The notes: a model not told the origin generated them from the letters alone. 64,000 bases of DNA from Negativicutes bacterium (GCA_031292035.1 JARLHX010000092.1:186001-250000), one strand, 5' to 3'. Positions 23,801-31,663 are shown, numbered from the stretch's first letter. Program-made: numbers and translations.

Positions 23801-26679
23801 AAAAAGCTCGTATAGCTCGGCAAGGCGAAATCAGTTTCAAGGTTGCCCGCGAGACTGCACGAGACATGCTGGAAACAAAACCACTATTTCGAAGCGGTAC
23901 CGACAGTAAGGGCACTCCAAAAATGCTGAACTGGCGCAGGTACATGGATCTGGAGCGGAAGAACCGGGATGAATCAGAAAAACTGCTGAATAAGGGCGAC
24001 TATGAAGGCGCGCTTAAAGCAAAAACCCGCGAGCTATTGAATCATTTGATGGCCATCGAGGCCGTGAAGGCAGAACGCGAATACAACTCCACCATGAGAA
24101 ACTTAGACCGGTACATTAACCGCGGGAATCGGCTAATGGGAATACCGGTCGAATTTATGTCTCAGATCGAGTCGCTGCTGAAAAATACCGGCATGATTGA
24201 CCGCAGCCCGATCCTGCCGGAAGGACAGTTTGATGTCGCGCCGCTCCGGACGTTCATCGATAACCGTGTGGCAAATGATTACGGCTACTCGGCCATACCA
24301 TCCTCTATTTTAGATGGTGCTGTGAAACAGTTCAAAGACATGTCGCTGAATGACCTGCGCGATTTCAAGGCAGCTGTGAGCAGCCTGAATACGATAGGCC
24401 GCAACATCAACCGGTTTATTGCCAAGGAACAAAAAGAAGGCATACAGCAAGCAGCAAGTAATTTCAGGGGTAACGTTATTGAGAAGGTCGGTACCCCTAA
24501 AGCAGAAGACAAGGGGATAGGCCGGCCGCACAAAACCGCCTGGGAGAAAGTCAGCCTGCTGCCGAGCAAACTGGTGGACGCTCCGAGTAAGCTGGTAACG
24601 GTGGAGAACATCTGCCGGGTGCTGGACGGTGGCGAAGAGAACGGACCGGCGCAGCGGTATATCTTCCGGCCAATGTACGAAGCATGGCTTGACGCTGACG
24701 GCCGGGCGAGGCAGACGACCAAGGATATCATCGAACTGATGGGAAAACACGATCTTGATATTACCGAAGTAGGCAAGATGTTCGATGATGATCGCCAATT
24801 TCCGGAGATCCCTGGGCGCGACTTATCCATGGGTAACGTACTGATGATGGCTCTGAACTGGGGTAACGAAGGTAACCGCGACCGAATCAGGCGCGGTTAT
24901 TTTCTTGAGGAAGGCGCAAAACTGACGGATGTTGACGCTAAGCTGATTGATTCCCGAGTGATGAAAGTCTTGGGCGAACTCGATTCCCGGCACCTGGGGT
25001 TCGCGCAGGATGTTTTAAACTATCTGGAGTCCTACTGGCCGGAGATCCGCCAGCATGAGATGGATATCACTGGCGTCGATCCGCGTAAAGTCGAGGCCAC
25101 ACCGTACACCATCACGGCGAAAGATGGCAAGGAAGTCAAGATGGATGGCGGATATTATCCGATAGCCTACGATCCGGATAAATCAGTCGAGGCATTCAAG
25201 AGCCAGGAACAATTGAACGCCTTATACAAGAATTTCCCGACCACTAAGGCCATGACTGACCATGGGCACACTGAAGCCCGCGCCTCAAAAGTAACCCGGC
25301 CTGTATGGCTGGAATTCCGCACACTCACGGACCATCTTTCGAACTTTACCTATGACCTGGCCATGCGTAAAGCAGTCATTGACACGTCGCGATTCTTGCG
25401 GGCCACCGACAGCAAGGCGGCGATTACCGACGCGCTGGGACTGAAGTATTACAATATCGTCGATAATTGGCTGAAAGACCTGGCCACCGATCAGCGCAAG
25501 CCTTACGAGTTTGGCCAGGAGATATTCAACAACATCCGGGGTGCGACAACGAAGTACATCCTCGGAATCAACGTCAAGGCACTACCAGATTTCCTGCCAG
25601 TCAACATCATGCAGTCACTGTGGCAGGCAGGAGTGCAACCTACGGCCTCGGCCATGGTGGACGCAGTGCTGCATCCCAAGGAAGCCTACGGCGATTCCTG
25701 GAACAATTCTGAGATGATGAGAAACCGCCTGCACCTGGTTGACAAGAACATAGCGGAGTTTTCCAAAGGCGTCTTGGGATCTGGCTGGCTATCGCGGCAT
25801 GTACCTGGTGGAGGAGAGCTAGCTGCTGGGAAGGCCGTATTCGACTCCTGGTCCATGTCTGTTCATGGCATGGTGGACTGCATGCTGTCGCTGCCGGTAT
25901 GGAAGCAAATTTATGAAAAATCGATGTCGGAGGGTAAGAGCGAAGCTGACGCAGCATATGAAGCTGACTCGATGATTCGCCGAACGTTCGGTGATGGCGC
26001 CGCCCCATCGCTTCCAGCGGTATTCCGGGAAAGCAGTCAGGCATACAAGCTCATGACCATGTTCCTGACATGGCAAATGGGCATGTTTAACCGACTATGG
26101 TACGCTTCAAAAATGGCTGATCTGGAATATACCAAAGGCAACTATGCCACCGGTATGGGCATCATGACTAAGGCTATCGTCATGGGATGGATCCTGCCGT
26201 CGCTGTGGAGCGCTACTGTCCGTGTCGGTATTCCCGGGATCGCTGGCGCCGGTATTCTGGCCACTGGCATAACCAACACCAAAAAGCCACTGACCGATGA
26301 AGACAAGACAAAAGAGATCGCCAAAGAGATTGCCAAGGCGCCGATCAATGGTGTGCCGATCCTAAACGGGCTATCGGATTATGCTCTGTCTACGGTTTTG
26401 CACCTGCATGGCGAGTATAGGCTTTCTCCGATAGAAGGTACCGTAGCAGACATCGGCAAGGAAGCCAAGCAAGTAGGAGACTACTATCTGGGGTCTGGGC
26501 CGCATCTTCCGAATGCACAGGACAAGGCAAACGAGAGCGCGGTAAAACTTGGTCTGCTGGCCGCAGGTCTTCCTAAGCGTCTTGACATGTGGACATTCAA
26601 CGCTCTCGACTGGGTAAATCACAACGGCGATAGGTCAACTGATCAGGCATTCCGGGACTTCTTCAGCCGCGAAAAATAA
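20863..26679 (+). CDS. giant internal virion/ejection protein with HExxH peptidase motif
   Basis: A 1938-residue protein. A Gly-rich hydrophobic stretch near residues 210-250 could insert into membranes. HESGH at residues 657-661, preceded by STVI and followed by a helix (FARAFEAYMRDG-like) and LKRAFEKFKTWL, matches a metallopeptidase-like domain seen in large polyvalent phage proteins. Long charged helices follow to about residue 1300, then a C-terminal globular region with hydrophobic segments near residues 1740-1790. Position after the transglycosylase suggests the T7 gp16-like role of an ejected protein. Peptidase activity is inferred. It is among the largest genes of the prophage. Confidence 0.75.
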   Translation: MKYVGPDGYEYTLDELNNLQTTPAQPQGATNPQALATAYGAFSTQNADDAGRLAESARILGIDPAQMTGASKEVMQAAALTAKQKQNSPEDWQQFTEQYPATTSFLSKRENMAVAHDDIGNLSETEGVLSGIGRAISNQSRLNELTSQRNDIVMRMALAGGGPETLDEDMRANLVKLNNNIAQTQSQIPQQIYTPSGLAATLTSFAPYFRSAAKYGSAGMLTGAGIGAVLGEGVGAVPGAAFGLGLGMKHGFGVEAANNSFAQTYLANLENGVNPTAAKVGALAAATGNYVFNVGMLGKYLETIPGGTEMFKDFTSTAGADALKDAASTTAAWKDYLKNIAITSAETGAFGAGMEAANVTGENIGSLLSHKPTVSNDEAWQRISTSAEDMAAMGGVFSLPGHTMSMVGRLNSLASESKLLKRSPAAFEQHLDEVTKGTPVETMYINPDALTEYFQTALPDKPDKVKEIYDKLGVSDQLQQAMRTGDDVAISTAKFETALGGTKYADDLAQHVKFNEGDLTAGEITKAATEREAAMKEAAKTGEPAAEPVTEQKPAGTFDSWQQKLTDAGLNKTQANQYAAMFDAYSNTLEARTGGLVKAEDLAKSVGIERQQGVVGKVKQFLQSLTGTERGSFTPNETEPGGLIKLFQNKDNSTVIHESGHMFLDNMDKLTKAEGISEEMKADYQTVRNFLGTKDGEAITTEQHEKFAKAFEAYMRDGKAPSTGLKRAFEKFKTWLTSIYSRIADLGVEVSPEVKGVFDRLLATDEEIKQAESFQNYSKDYSRLNFKQYLALKDKAHEEAVNSVLRKKMQELDPEVQKRLDEATAQATVDIKTEVSESPLYRAMAEIERNNGGKSSKLLAQEFLDKTLNHDQTVWFDMLAKRYGFSDAKTLARQISKGRLPENEIAHQIEAFRKNWVRDELGLGHEFDTAVQAIHNEHQAEAIALEFEMLRQMAQDKYGTTKEEAYNRRWADAEAWSEQQKARIARQGEISFKVARETARDMLETKPLFRSGTDSKGTPKMLNWRRYMDLERKNRDESEKLLNKGDYEGALKAKTRELLNHLMAIEAVKAEREYNSTMRNLDRYINRGNRLMGIPVEFMSQIESLLKNTGMIDRSPILPEGQFDVAPLRTFIDNRVANDYGYSAIPSSILDGAVKQFKDMSLNDLRDFKAAVSSLNTIGRNINRFIAKEQKEGIQQAASNFRGNVIEKVGTPKAEDKGIGRPHKTAWEKVSLLPSKLVDAPSKLVTVENICRVLDGGEENGPAQRYIFRPMYEAWLDADGRARQTTKDIIELMGKHDLDITEVGKMFDDDRQFPEIPGRDLSMGNVLMMALNWGNEGNRDRIRRGYFLEEGAKLTDVDAKLIDSRVMKVLGELDSRHLGFAQDVLNYLESYWPEIRQHEMDITGVDPRKVEATPYTITAKDGKEVKMDGGYYPIAYDPDKSVEAFKSQEQLNALYKNFPTTKAMTDHGHTEARASKVTRPVWLEFRTLTDHLSNFTYDLAMRKAVIDTSRFLRATDSKAAITDALGLKYYNIVDNWLKDLATDQRKPYEFGQEIFNNIRGATTKYILGINVKALPDFLPVNIMQSLWQAGVQPTASAMVDAVLHPKEAYGDSWNNSEMMRNRLHLVDKNIAEFSKGVLGSGWLSRHVPGGGELAAGKAVFDSWSMSVHGMVDCMLSLPVWKQIYEKSMSEGKSEADAAYEADSMIRRTFGDGAAPSLPAVFRESSQAYKLMTMFLTWQMGMFNRLWYASKMADLEYTKGNYATGMGIMTKAIVMGWILPSLWSATVRVGIPGIAGAGILATGITNTKKPLTDEDKTKEIAKEIAKAPINGVPILNGLSDYALSTVLHLHGEYRLSPIEGTVADIGKEAKQVGDYYLGSGPHLPNAQDKANESAVKLGLLAAGLPKRLDMWTFNALDWVNHNGDRSTDQAFRDFFSREK

Positions 26680-26691
26680 GGAGGGAAGTAA

Positions 26692-28410
26692 ATGAAGCGA
26701 AAAATCATAAGCCTTGTATTGGCGTTACTGTTCGCATTTATGCCACTGGCGCCGGTATTTATGCCGATAGCGCAGGCGACGATCAGCAACGCAGTAACCA
26801 AAGCAACGTATATCGGGAATGGGGTCTCCTACTTGTGGGCGATCCCATTCCAGTACACCAATGCCAGCCAGGTCAATGTCGTTTTGACGGATGTTGTATC
26901 AGGCACGGTTACACCGTTAACTACAGGCTGGGACATCGATAACAGCGGCAATGTCCGCTATCCTATCCCGGGATCAGGGGGAACGCTCCTGACGAGCGCC
27001 ACCGAGATCACAGTCTACCGAAAGACGGCGATTTTGCAACCGACACAGTACACTAACCAGGGCGGCTTCTATCCAAAGACGGTAGAGGGCAGTCTCGATA
27101 ACAGCGTAATGATGCTGCAAGAGATGCAGGAACAGCTAAACCGTAGTATAGTTGGGCCGGTATCCTCGACCACTCAGTACACGCTCCCCGGGCCTGTAGC
27201 CAGTACGGCGCTCGGGTGGGACCCGACCGGCACGTTCTTGGCTAATGTCACGTCCTTATCCAATCTGTGGCCACAGGCAACAATCCAAGCTACCGTAAAT
27301 ACAGCCGCGTTGTATCAGTACGCCAATAGTTATAGCGGTGATTTCAACGCTCTGACGACAAGTGGAGTATATATAACAGCAGGCATCGGTCAAGCCCATG
27401 CGCCGAACTCGTCAGACAATTTTATCGGCCAGGTAGTCGCCAACCAAGCCGGCACGACCCTCTTGCAAATGTTCAAGGATACGGCCACGTCTGCCAGCTA
27501 TTATCGGCTTTACGCCTCCGGCGCATGGTCCGCTTGGTCCCAAGTTCTTACTTCGCCCTCTAGCTCGGCGCAAGGAGATATTCTATACAACAATGGCACG
27601 GCGTGGACGCGGCTCGCGGCAGGAACGTCCGGCCAATACCTGCAAACTCAAGGCGCGAGCGCTAATCCTCAATGGGCCACAGTTACTGTCCCGGTAGTAA
27701 AATTTAATTTCAATAGTCTTCAGCAATATAAGGCACAGGTAACAAGCAATACCGCCGTTTCAATCTCGGCAGCAAATAATCCCTTTACCGGCAGCGGAAC
27801 AATATCGTTAACGCTAAACACCGGCAGCAGCGGGGCAAATGGGCTAGACACCGGCAGCCTGGCGGCGTCGCAGTGGTATAACACTTTTCTAGCCTATGGT
27901 GGCAGCGGCACCTGCTCGTTAATAAGCCTTTCGGCTACTGCCCCGACATTGCCGACAGGCTATACAACTTCTTTTATTCGCACCGGCGCTGTCTATTTGG
28001 ATTCAAGTAAAAACCTTATGCGAACAGTCCAAAATGGCAGAAAAACACGATATGTCATAACGGCATCCACCAATACCGCTACTCTGCCGAGTCTTTTCTA
28101 TGGTACGCAAGGAAGCTGCACTGCACCAACTTGGATCGCGATTAGTCTTGCCAGTGTTTGCCCGCCCACGGCCTCAAGTTTTATAGGTGTCGCGATTAAC
28201 GCGGGTTCTGCTTCTTCAATTATGATAGCCCCTAATAATACTTATGGAGCTTACAACTCCACAACAAATCCACCCCCTGTTATGTGGAATGGGGGCGCGG
28301 GCTATTACCTTAATATGTTGTTTGAAATGGGACTAGAAAGCGCAAGTGTTTACGCTGCTAGCCAAGCATATTCTGGGTTATTCTGCGCCGGATGGGAGGA
28401 TAACTTATAA
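26692..28410 (+). CDS. tail fibre-like protein with N-terminal signal peptide
   Basis: A 572-residue protein. Residues 1-29 look like a Sec signal peptide: MKRK, a long hydrophobic core, and AQA cleavage. Residues about 30-150 match the T7 tail fibre attachment domain (YIGNGVSYLWAIPFQYTNASQ...ITVYRKTAILQPTQY). The rest is beta-rich, with Thr/Ser/Gly repeats typical of fibres, and ends in an aromatic region GWEDNL. AAGGAGG precedes ATG 26692. The fibre domain explains host binding, while the export signal is odd for a protein assembled in the cytoplasm. It may be a false prediction or mean a secreted product. Confidence 0.7.
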   Translation: MKRKIISLVLALLFAFMPLAPVFMPIAQATISNAVTKATYIGNGVSYLWAIPFQYTNASQVNVVLTDVVSGTVTPLTTGWDIDNSGNVRYPIPGSGGTLLTSATEITVYRKTAILQPTQYTNQGGFYPKTVEGSLDNSVMMLQEMQEQLNRSIVGPVSSTTQYTLPGPVASTALGWDPTGTFLANVTSLSNLWPQATIQATVNTAALYQYANSYSGDFNALTTSGVYITAGIGQAHAPNSSDNFIGQVVANQAGTTLLQMFKDTATSASYYRLYASGAWSAWSQVLTSPSSSAQGDILYNNGTAWTRLAAGTSGQYLQTQGASANPQWATVTVPVVKFNFNSLQQYKAQVTSNTAVSISAANNPFTGSGTISLTLNTGSSGANGLDTGSLAASQWYNTFLAYGGSGTCSLISLSATAPTLPTGYTTSFIRTGAVYLDSSKNLMRTVQNGRKTRYVITASTNTATLPSLFYGTQGSCTAPTWIAISLASVCPPTASSFIGVAINAGSASSIMIAPNNTYGAYNSTTNPPPVMWNGGAGYYLNMLFEMGLESASVYAASQAYSGLFCAGWEDNL

Positions 28411-28589
28411 TGATTTACTACGTCAATTCTCTTGGCGGCTGGCGTCATGCCGAAAATTACAGTGGTAGTGCGGCTTTTCCTCCAAACTCTGACGAGGTTG
28501 TCTTAACTCAGGACCACGACCCAACGCCAGGCGAGATAGAAGCGGCACAGCCTGGATATAAAGACCGACTGGCAGCACAGCAAAAGTAA
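28410..28589 (+). CDS. small phage protein after the tail fibre
   Basis: A 59-residue protein starting at ATG 28410, which overlaps the fibre stop TAA by one base. GGAGGA (28395-28400) lies 9 nt before the start. It begins MIYYVNSLGGWRHAEN and ends in an acidic-to-basic helix rich in Gln. Small genes following the tail fibre often encode fibre chaperones or fibre tips. Here the size and coupling suggest such an assembly role, but no family is recognised. Confidence 0.6.
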   Translation: MIYYVNSLGGWRHAENYSGSAAFPPNSDEVVLTQDHDPTPGEIEAAQPGYKDRLAAQQK

Positions 28590-28627
28590 GATGCGAGGGC
28601 GTCTATTTTTATTGGGAGGGGATGCCG

Positions 28628-28978
28628 ATGGAGCTGACAAAGGAAATGCTGGTTTCGATCATCCGGGACCAGGTGTCTCAGTCGATGAAAGATCATACCG
28701 ACAACCAGGAGAAGATCAATCGGGAAACCCTCCAAACATGTACTCGGATGGAGACGCTGCTGCAAGGCATCGTCAACACTTGCCCTAGGTGCCAGACCCG
28801 TCTGGGGGGCCATGACGTCGCCCTCGCCACGGTAGAGGCCAGCGCCAAGTCGGCCCATCACCGCATTGATGGCGTATACACATCGGCGGGAGCAGCGGGG
28901 GCTATCGCAGCCATATTCATCCAGTTTATCGAGTTCGTATGGAATAACTTGCAGAAAGGGGGCACACACGGGCCATGA
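28628..28978 (+). CDS. coiled-coil, single-TM protein; candidate holin accessory
   Basis: A 116-residue protein with a charged coiled-coil N-terminal two-thirds that contains a CPRC pair (residues about 52-55), then one transmembrane segment near the end (SAGAAGAIAAIFIQFIEFVW) and a short tail. This layout resembles XhlA-type lysis accessory proteins. ATG 28628 is preferred over an ATG at 28622 because GGGAGG is only 2 nt from the earlier one. It overlaps the next gene by 4 nt and opens the lysis-region operon. Confidence 0.6.
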   Translation: MELTKEMLVSIIRDQVSQSMKDHTDNQEKINRETLQTCTRMETLLQGIVNTCPRCQTRLGGHDVALATVEASAKSAHHRIDGVYTSAGAAGAIAAIFIQFIEFVWNNLQKGGTHGP

Positions 28979-29457
28979 ATGAAATAGCTGAACACGTTGA
29001 GAAGCTCACCATCACGATGGAGTGCGTTGTACCTGATCATGATCCGAGAGTGGGCGAGTCGGCCATCTTCGACCACAGCGTCAAGCAACTGAAGGCTGAT
29101 GGAAACTGGCGCTGCTACATCTGCGGCGCGACTGACCACTTGGAGTCGCACCATTATAAGTGCGAGAAGAGCCGGGAGAACATCGTAGACTTCGATAAGT
29201 TGAAAGAGGAGCTGCTGAAGCACGATATTCTCGGTTACTCTAAGGCGATGGCCGATATCCCGCTAACCTCAGTCGATGACATCCGAAACCAGATGCCCTT
29301 GTGCATGCCGCACCATCGCGGCAAAGGCACAGGGGCGCATTTTTTGACAGAGGAAGATTGGATCGCGCAGAAGATCTGCCTGGCCAATCCGATACCGCAG
29401 GTAGGTGAGACAGAGGCCGAAGTAATGGCCAGAGTAAAGGAGGCAGAAAGAAAGTGA
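28975..29457 (+). CDS. HNH-type zinc-binding protein
   Basis: A 160-residue protein with a zinc-coordinating HNH-like layout: CYICGATDHLESHHY (CxxC then HH), and later PLCMPHHRGKG (C..HH). The HNH fold needs a histidine after the first CxxC and Asn/His downstream, which are present. It overlaps both flanking genes (ATGA and GTGA overlaps). It could nick or cut DNA, assist packaging, or act as a homing-type endonuclease. Position inside the lysis cassette is unusual for a packaging factor. No further domain is visible. Confidence 0.6.
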   Translation: MNEIAEHVEKLTITMECVVPDHDPRVGESAIFDHSVKQLKADGNWRCYICGATDHLESHHYKCEKSRENIVDFDKLKEELLKHDILGYSKAMADIPLTSVDDIRNQMPLCMPHHRGKGTGAHFLTEEDWIAQKICLANPIPQVGETEAEVMARVKEAERK

Positions 29458-29855
29458 ACGAGCATTTTTGGGAGATGGCCCAGACGGCGGCCAGGGTTGC
29501 CGGTCCGCCAATCAAGCCAGAGTGGATTTACTCTCAGTGGTACCACGAGACTGGTGGATTTACTTCGCTTGATTCCGAGTATCACAACTACGGCGGACTG
29601 TGTCAGAAGCGTCCGAACAGCACTCCCCAGCCTGACGGCGATGAGTATTACATCCAGTTCACCGATGACGACGCCTATTCCAATTATTTCGGCCATTATA
29701 TCGATCTGTATGTCGATAATGGCATCCTGAACAGTCAGACGGTTGACGACTACATTACCGCACTCCACGACGGCGGGTACTTCACCGATAGCCTGGAAGC
29801 ATATCTGGCCGATGTGAAGGGGATCATGGCCGATAACTTCCCGGGGGTGGCGTAA
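29454..29855 (+). CDS. glucosaminidase-type endolysin
   Basis: A 133-residue cell-wall hydrolase. Residues 23-33 read EWIYSQWYHET, where Glu32 is the catalytic acid of the glucosaminidase family. Then come the family motifs YHNYGGLCQK and YYIQFTDDDAYSNYFGHYIDLY, and the C-terminal helix has ALHDGGYFTD. It is a stand-alone catalytic domain without a wall-binding module, as is common for endolysins that act from inside on a thin wall. GTG 29454 overlaps the preceding stop. It should cleave peptidoglycan glycan strands at lysis. Confidence 0.85.
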   Translation: MNEHFWEMAQTAARVAGPPIKPEWIYSQWYHETGGFTSLDSEYHNYGGLCQKRPNSTPQPDGDEYYIQFTDDDAYSNYFGHYIDLYVDNGILNSQTVDDYITALHDGGYFTDSLEAYLADVKGIMADNFPGVA

Positions 29856-30328
29856 TGAATTTCGCCGCATTAGAAGAGCAGCTGCTACCCGAGATACGGC
29901 AACTGCTGGCATCGCCGGCTGTGCAACAAGACCTGGAGCAGGTCGCCCAGGCCGTCACATCTTATTTGGTTGAGATTATCGAGAAAGAAGTTTCCACCAC
30001 TGGATTCTCTGCCCTGGTGGGCAAGATCATAAATAAAATTAAGGAGTTGTTTGGAATGAAAAAACAGTATGCCGCTGACACTGGTGCAGGTGCGGGATCC
30101 GCTACCGGTACTATGGCGATGGACGTTACTCCGGCCGCCTCGGTACCTATACCTTCCTGGACAGATACCAGGACACAAGGTGAGCTCGAAATTTTGAGCG
30201 CAGGGATCAATGCTATGGCGAGTCATCAGTCTTGGCCGGCTGTGCGTGACTCCCTGATTCCGAGTCTCGTTTCGCTGTTGGTAAACTACGGCATCAACCT
30301 GGCAGTTTCAAAAGCGGCGAAGAAATAA
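29855..30328 (+). CDS. hypothetical lysis-region protein
   Basis: A 157-residue protein, not recognised. The N-terminal 70 residues are amphipathic helices (LEEQLLPEIRQLL...IINKIKELFGMKK), the middle is a Gly/Ala/Thr linker, and the C-terminus has a hydrophobic helix (SLIPSLVSLLVNYGINLAV) ending in a Lys cluster. Amphipathic helices at both ends and one long hydrophobic stretch could fit a holin-like or membrane-active protein. Its start overlaps the endolysin stop, and a terminator follows immediately. Confidence 0.55.
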   Translation: MNFAALEEQLLPEIRQLLASPAVQQDLEQVAQAVTSYLVEIIEKEVSTTGFSALVGKIINKIKELFGMKKQYAADTGAGAGSATGTMAMDVTPAASVPIPSWTDTRTQGELEILSAGINAMASHQSWPAVRDSLIPSLVSLLVNYGINLAVSKAAKK

Positions 30329-30333
30329 TCAGG

Positions 30334-30358
30334 GGGCGGCCGTAGCCGCCCTTCTTTT
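30334..30358 (+). terminator. intrinsic terminator after the lysis genes
   Basis: A perfect 7-bp GC stem (30334-30340 with 30345-30351), loop CGTA, then TTCTTTT. It ends the long late transcript before the permuted NlpC/P60-like gene. Confidence 0.85.
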
Positions 30359-30373
30359 ATGGAGGTGAAGGTA

Positions 30374-30865
30374 TTGGCAAAACTGCGGGTTTTCTTTGTT
30401 CGCTGTGATATTACTTCGCCGATTGATAACACTATCGCGATAGTCTCGAAAGGCAAGTGGGTTCATACCGCTATCGAAATCATTGGTGGTACCTTGGAGG
30501 CTCTCGACGAACCCGGCGAAGATTTAAACGGCAACCCGATTGAGTCAGGTGTGCGCCTGTCGCCTCTGGGCAAGTACGATGGGCGTGCCGATGTCTTGAT
30601 TAAACTTATCGACGTTCCCGACCCAGACGGTAGCGAAGAAACCGCCCGGAACCTCATCGGGGTACCTTACGGCCATATCGACTGTGTTGAAGGCGGCCTG
30701 CACGATCAGACCGGGATCGAATTGCCCGACAACGGTTTGCTAACAGCTAACTGCAGTAAAACCGTCGTCCTGGTGCTTCGTGCAGGAAAGGTCGTGATTG
30801 ATGGCGGAACGCCAGCGGGCGATATAACGCCCATGGATTTATTAAAAGCGTTGGGAGGAGAGTAA
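30374..30865 (+). CDS. permuted NlpC/P60-like (YiiX-type) protein
   Basis: A 163-residue protein with the residue order of permuted papain-like (YiiX/LRAT-type) enzymes: a catalytic-type His31 in KWVHTAIEI near the N-terminus and Cys127 in LTANCSKTVV near the C-terminus, with IGVPYGHIDC between. Classical NlpC/P60 has Cys before His, so the order shows permutation. The start TTG 30374 is preferred over ATG 30359 because GGAGGT (30361-30366) overlaps the ATG. Within the lysis region it could hydrolyse peptide or amide bonds in the wall or lipids. Activity is inferred. Confidence 0.6.
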   Translation: MAKLRVFFVRCDITSPIDNTIAIVSKGKWVHTAIEIIGGTLEALDEPGEDLNGNPIESGVRLSPLGKYDGRADVLIKLIDVPDPDGSEETARNLIGVPYGHIDCVEGGLHDQTGIELPDNGLLTANCSKTVVLVLRAGKVVIDGGTPAGDITPMDLLKALGGE

Positions 30866-30866
30866 C

Positions 30867-31319
30867 ATGAAAAGCTCGTCTAAACTGATCGTTGCCCTGG
30901 TGCTGATCTTACTTATTATCTTCGCGTTCTTCAACTGTAAGCATGTCGATCCGCCTGGGGTTGATCCGCCGCAGCCTGCGGTAACTGTTATCCCAGCAGT
31001 TGTTTCGCCATCGGTCGCCCCGCTGCTGGCCCAGGGAGCGGTAAAACCTGCGGCCTATGTTATAGTAGCTCCGGAGGCCACAGGGCCACCAGCAGTCACA
31101 CAGGAGCCTATCCTGACGACGAAAACTGTACAGCTATTACGAATTGATTTTTCGGGCGTGTATGCACTGCCTGAGCAGCTTAATTTTAATTCTGTTTTGG
31201 AAGTGTATCATAACGGAAAGCCGGTCGATCGTGGCCGGATTGCGGTTGTCGAGAATGACAGGATTGACGTGTGGGACGCCAGGACCGGATCGCGAATAAC
31301 GGCGCTGGTACAATATTAA
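30867..31319 (+). CDS. membrane-anchored Pro-rich protein, possible spanin-like
   Basis: A 150-residue protein with one N-terminal hydrophobic anchor (LIVALVLILLIIFAFFNCK) followed by a Pro/Val/Ala-rich extracytoplasmic segment and a beta-rich C-terminal domain. The Cys after the anchor is not in a standard lipobox, so a lipoprotein is uncertain. Host cells with an outer membrane need spanins for phage exit, and this protein ends the lysis region, so a spanin-like role is a reasonable guess. It starts 2 nt after the preceding stop. Confidence 0.5.
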   Translation: MKSSSKLIVALVLILLIIFAFFNCKHVDPPGVDPPQPAVTVIPAVVSPSVAPLLAQGAVKPAAYVIVAPEATGPPAVTQEPILTTKTVQLLRIDFSGVYALPEQLNFNSVLEVYHNGKPVDRGRIAVVENDRIDVWDARTGSRITALVQY

Positions 31320-31336
31320 TGTAAGAACAAGAAAAA

Positions 31337-31365
31337 AGCCCTCGGTCTTAGCCGGGGGCTTTTTG
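31337..31365 (+). terminator. intrinsic terminator
   Basis: A 9-bp stem (31337-31345 with 31352-31360, one G-T pair), loop TCTTAG, then TTTTG. It closes the late operon and separates it from the inverted lipoprotein gene. Confidence 0.85.
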
Positions 31366-31369
31366 TGTC

Positions 31370-31663
31370 TTATATCTCTGTAATTTTGTAAACAGTCGTC
31401 TTTTTTCCGTTCACCAAAATTGAGTCGCCTTCCGAGAGTGCGTCTGCTAAAAATGAGATAGAACTAGGCGTAACGACAAATTCCGGAGAGATCGTTTCGA
31501 TTACATATTTCGCTTCTCCGAATCTATAGACCGCGATTTTATGGTTATCAAGTTTTATCCACTTATCGTATAAACCGGTTGAAGTAATAAGACCGAAGGC
31601 TGAACACGATGATTGAAATAGTATAAGTGAGACACAGATTAATAAGATAAGTTTCTTTTTCAT
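31370..31663 (-). CDS. phage-borne lipoprotein in reverse orientation
   Basis: A 97-residue protein with a Lys-rich start, hydrophobic core and lipobox ending QSSC (Cys near residue 20), so it should be lipidated after export. The mature part is beta-rich with Tyr/Ile/Val alternation (HKIAVYRFGEAKYVIE) and no recognised domain. AGGGG lies 7 nt before ATG. It is the only clear minus-strand gene of the prophage. Such reversed, self-contained genes near an att site are often morons expressed during lysogeny, for example for surface change or superinfection exclusion. That role is inferred. Confidence 0.65.
   Translation of the reverse strand: MKKKLILLICVSLILFQSSCSAFGLITSTGLYDKWIKLDNHKIAVYRFGEAKYVIETISPEFVVTPSSISFLADALSEGDSILVNGKKTTVYKITEI

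Noticed and set aside
28081..28410. possible diversity-generating retroelement target at the tail fibre end
   Set aside because: BPP-1-like phages may carry these, but no reverse transcriptase, template repeat or variable-repeat pair is visible in the window.
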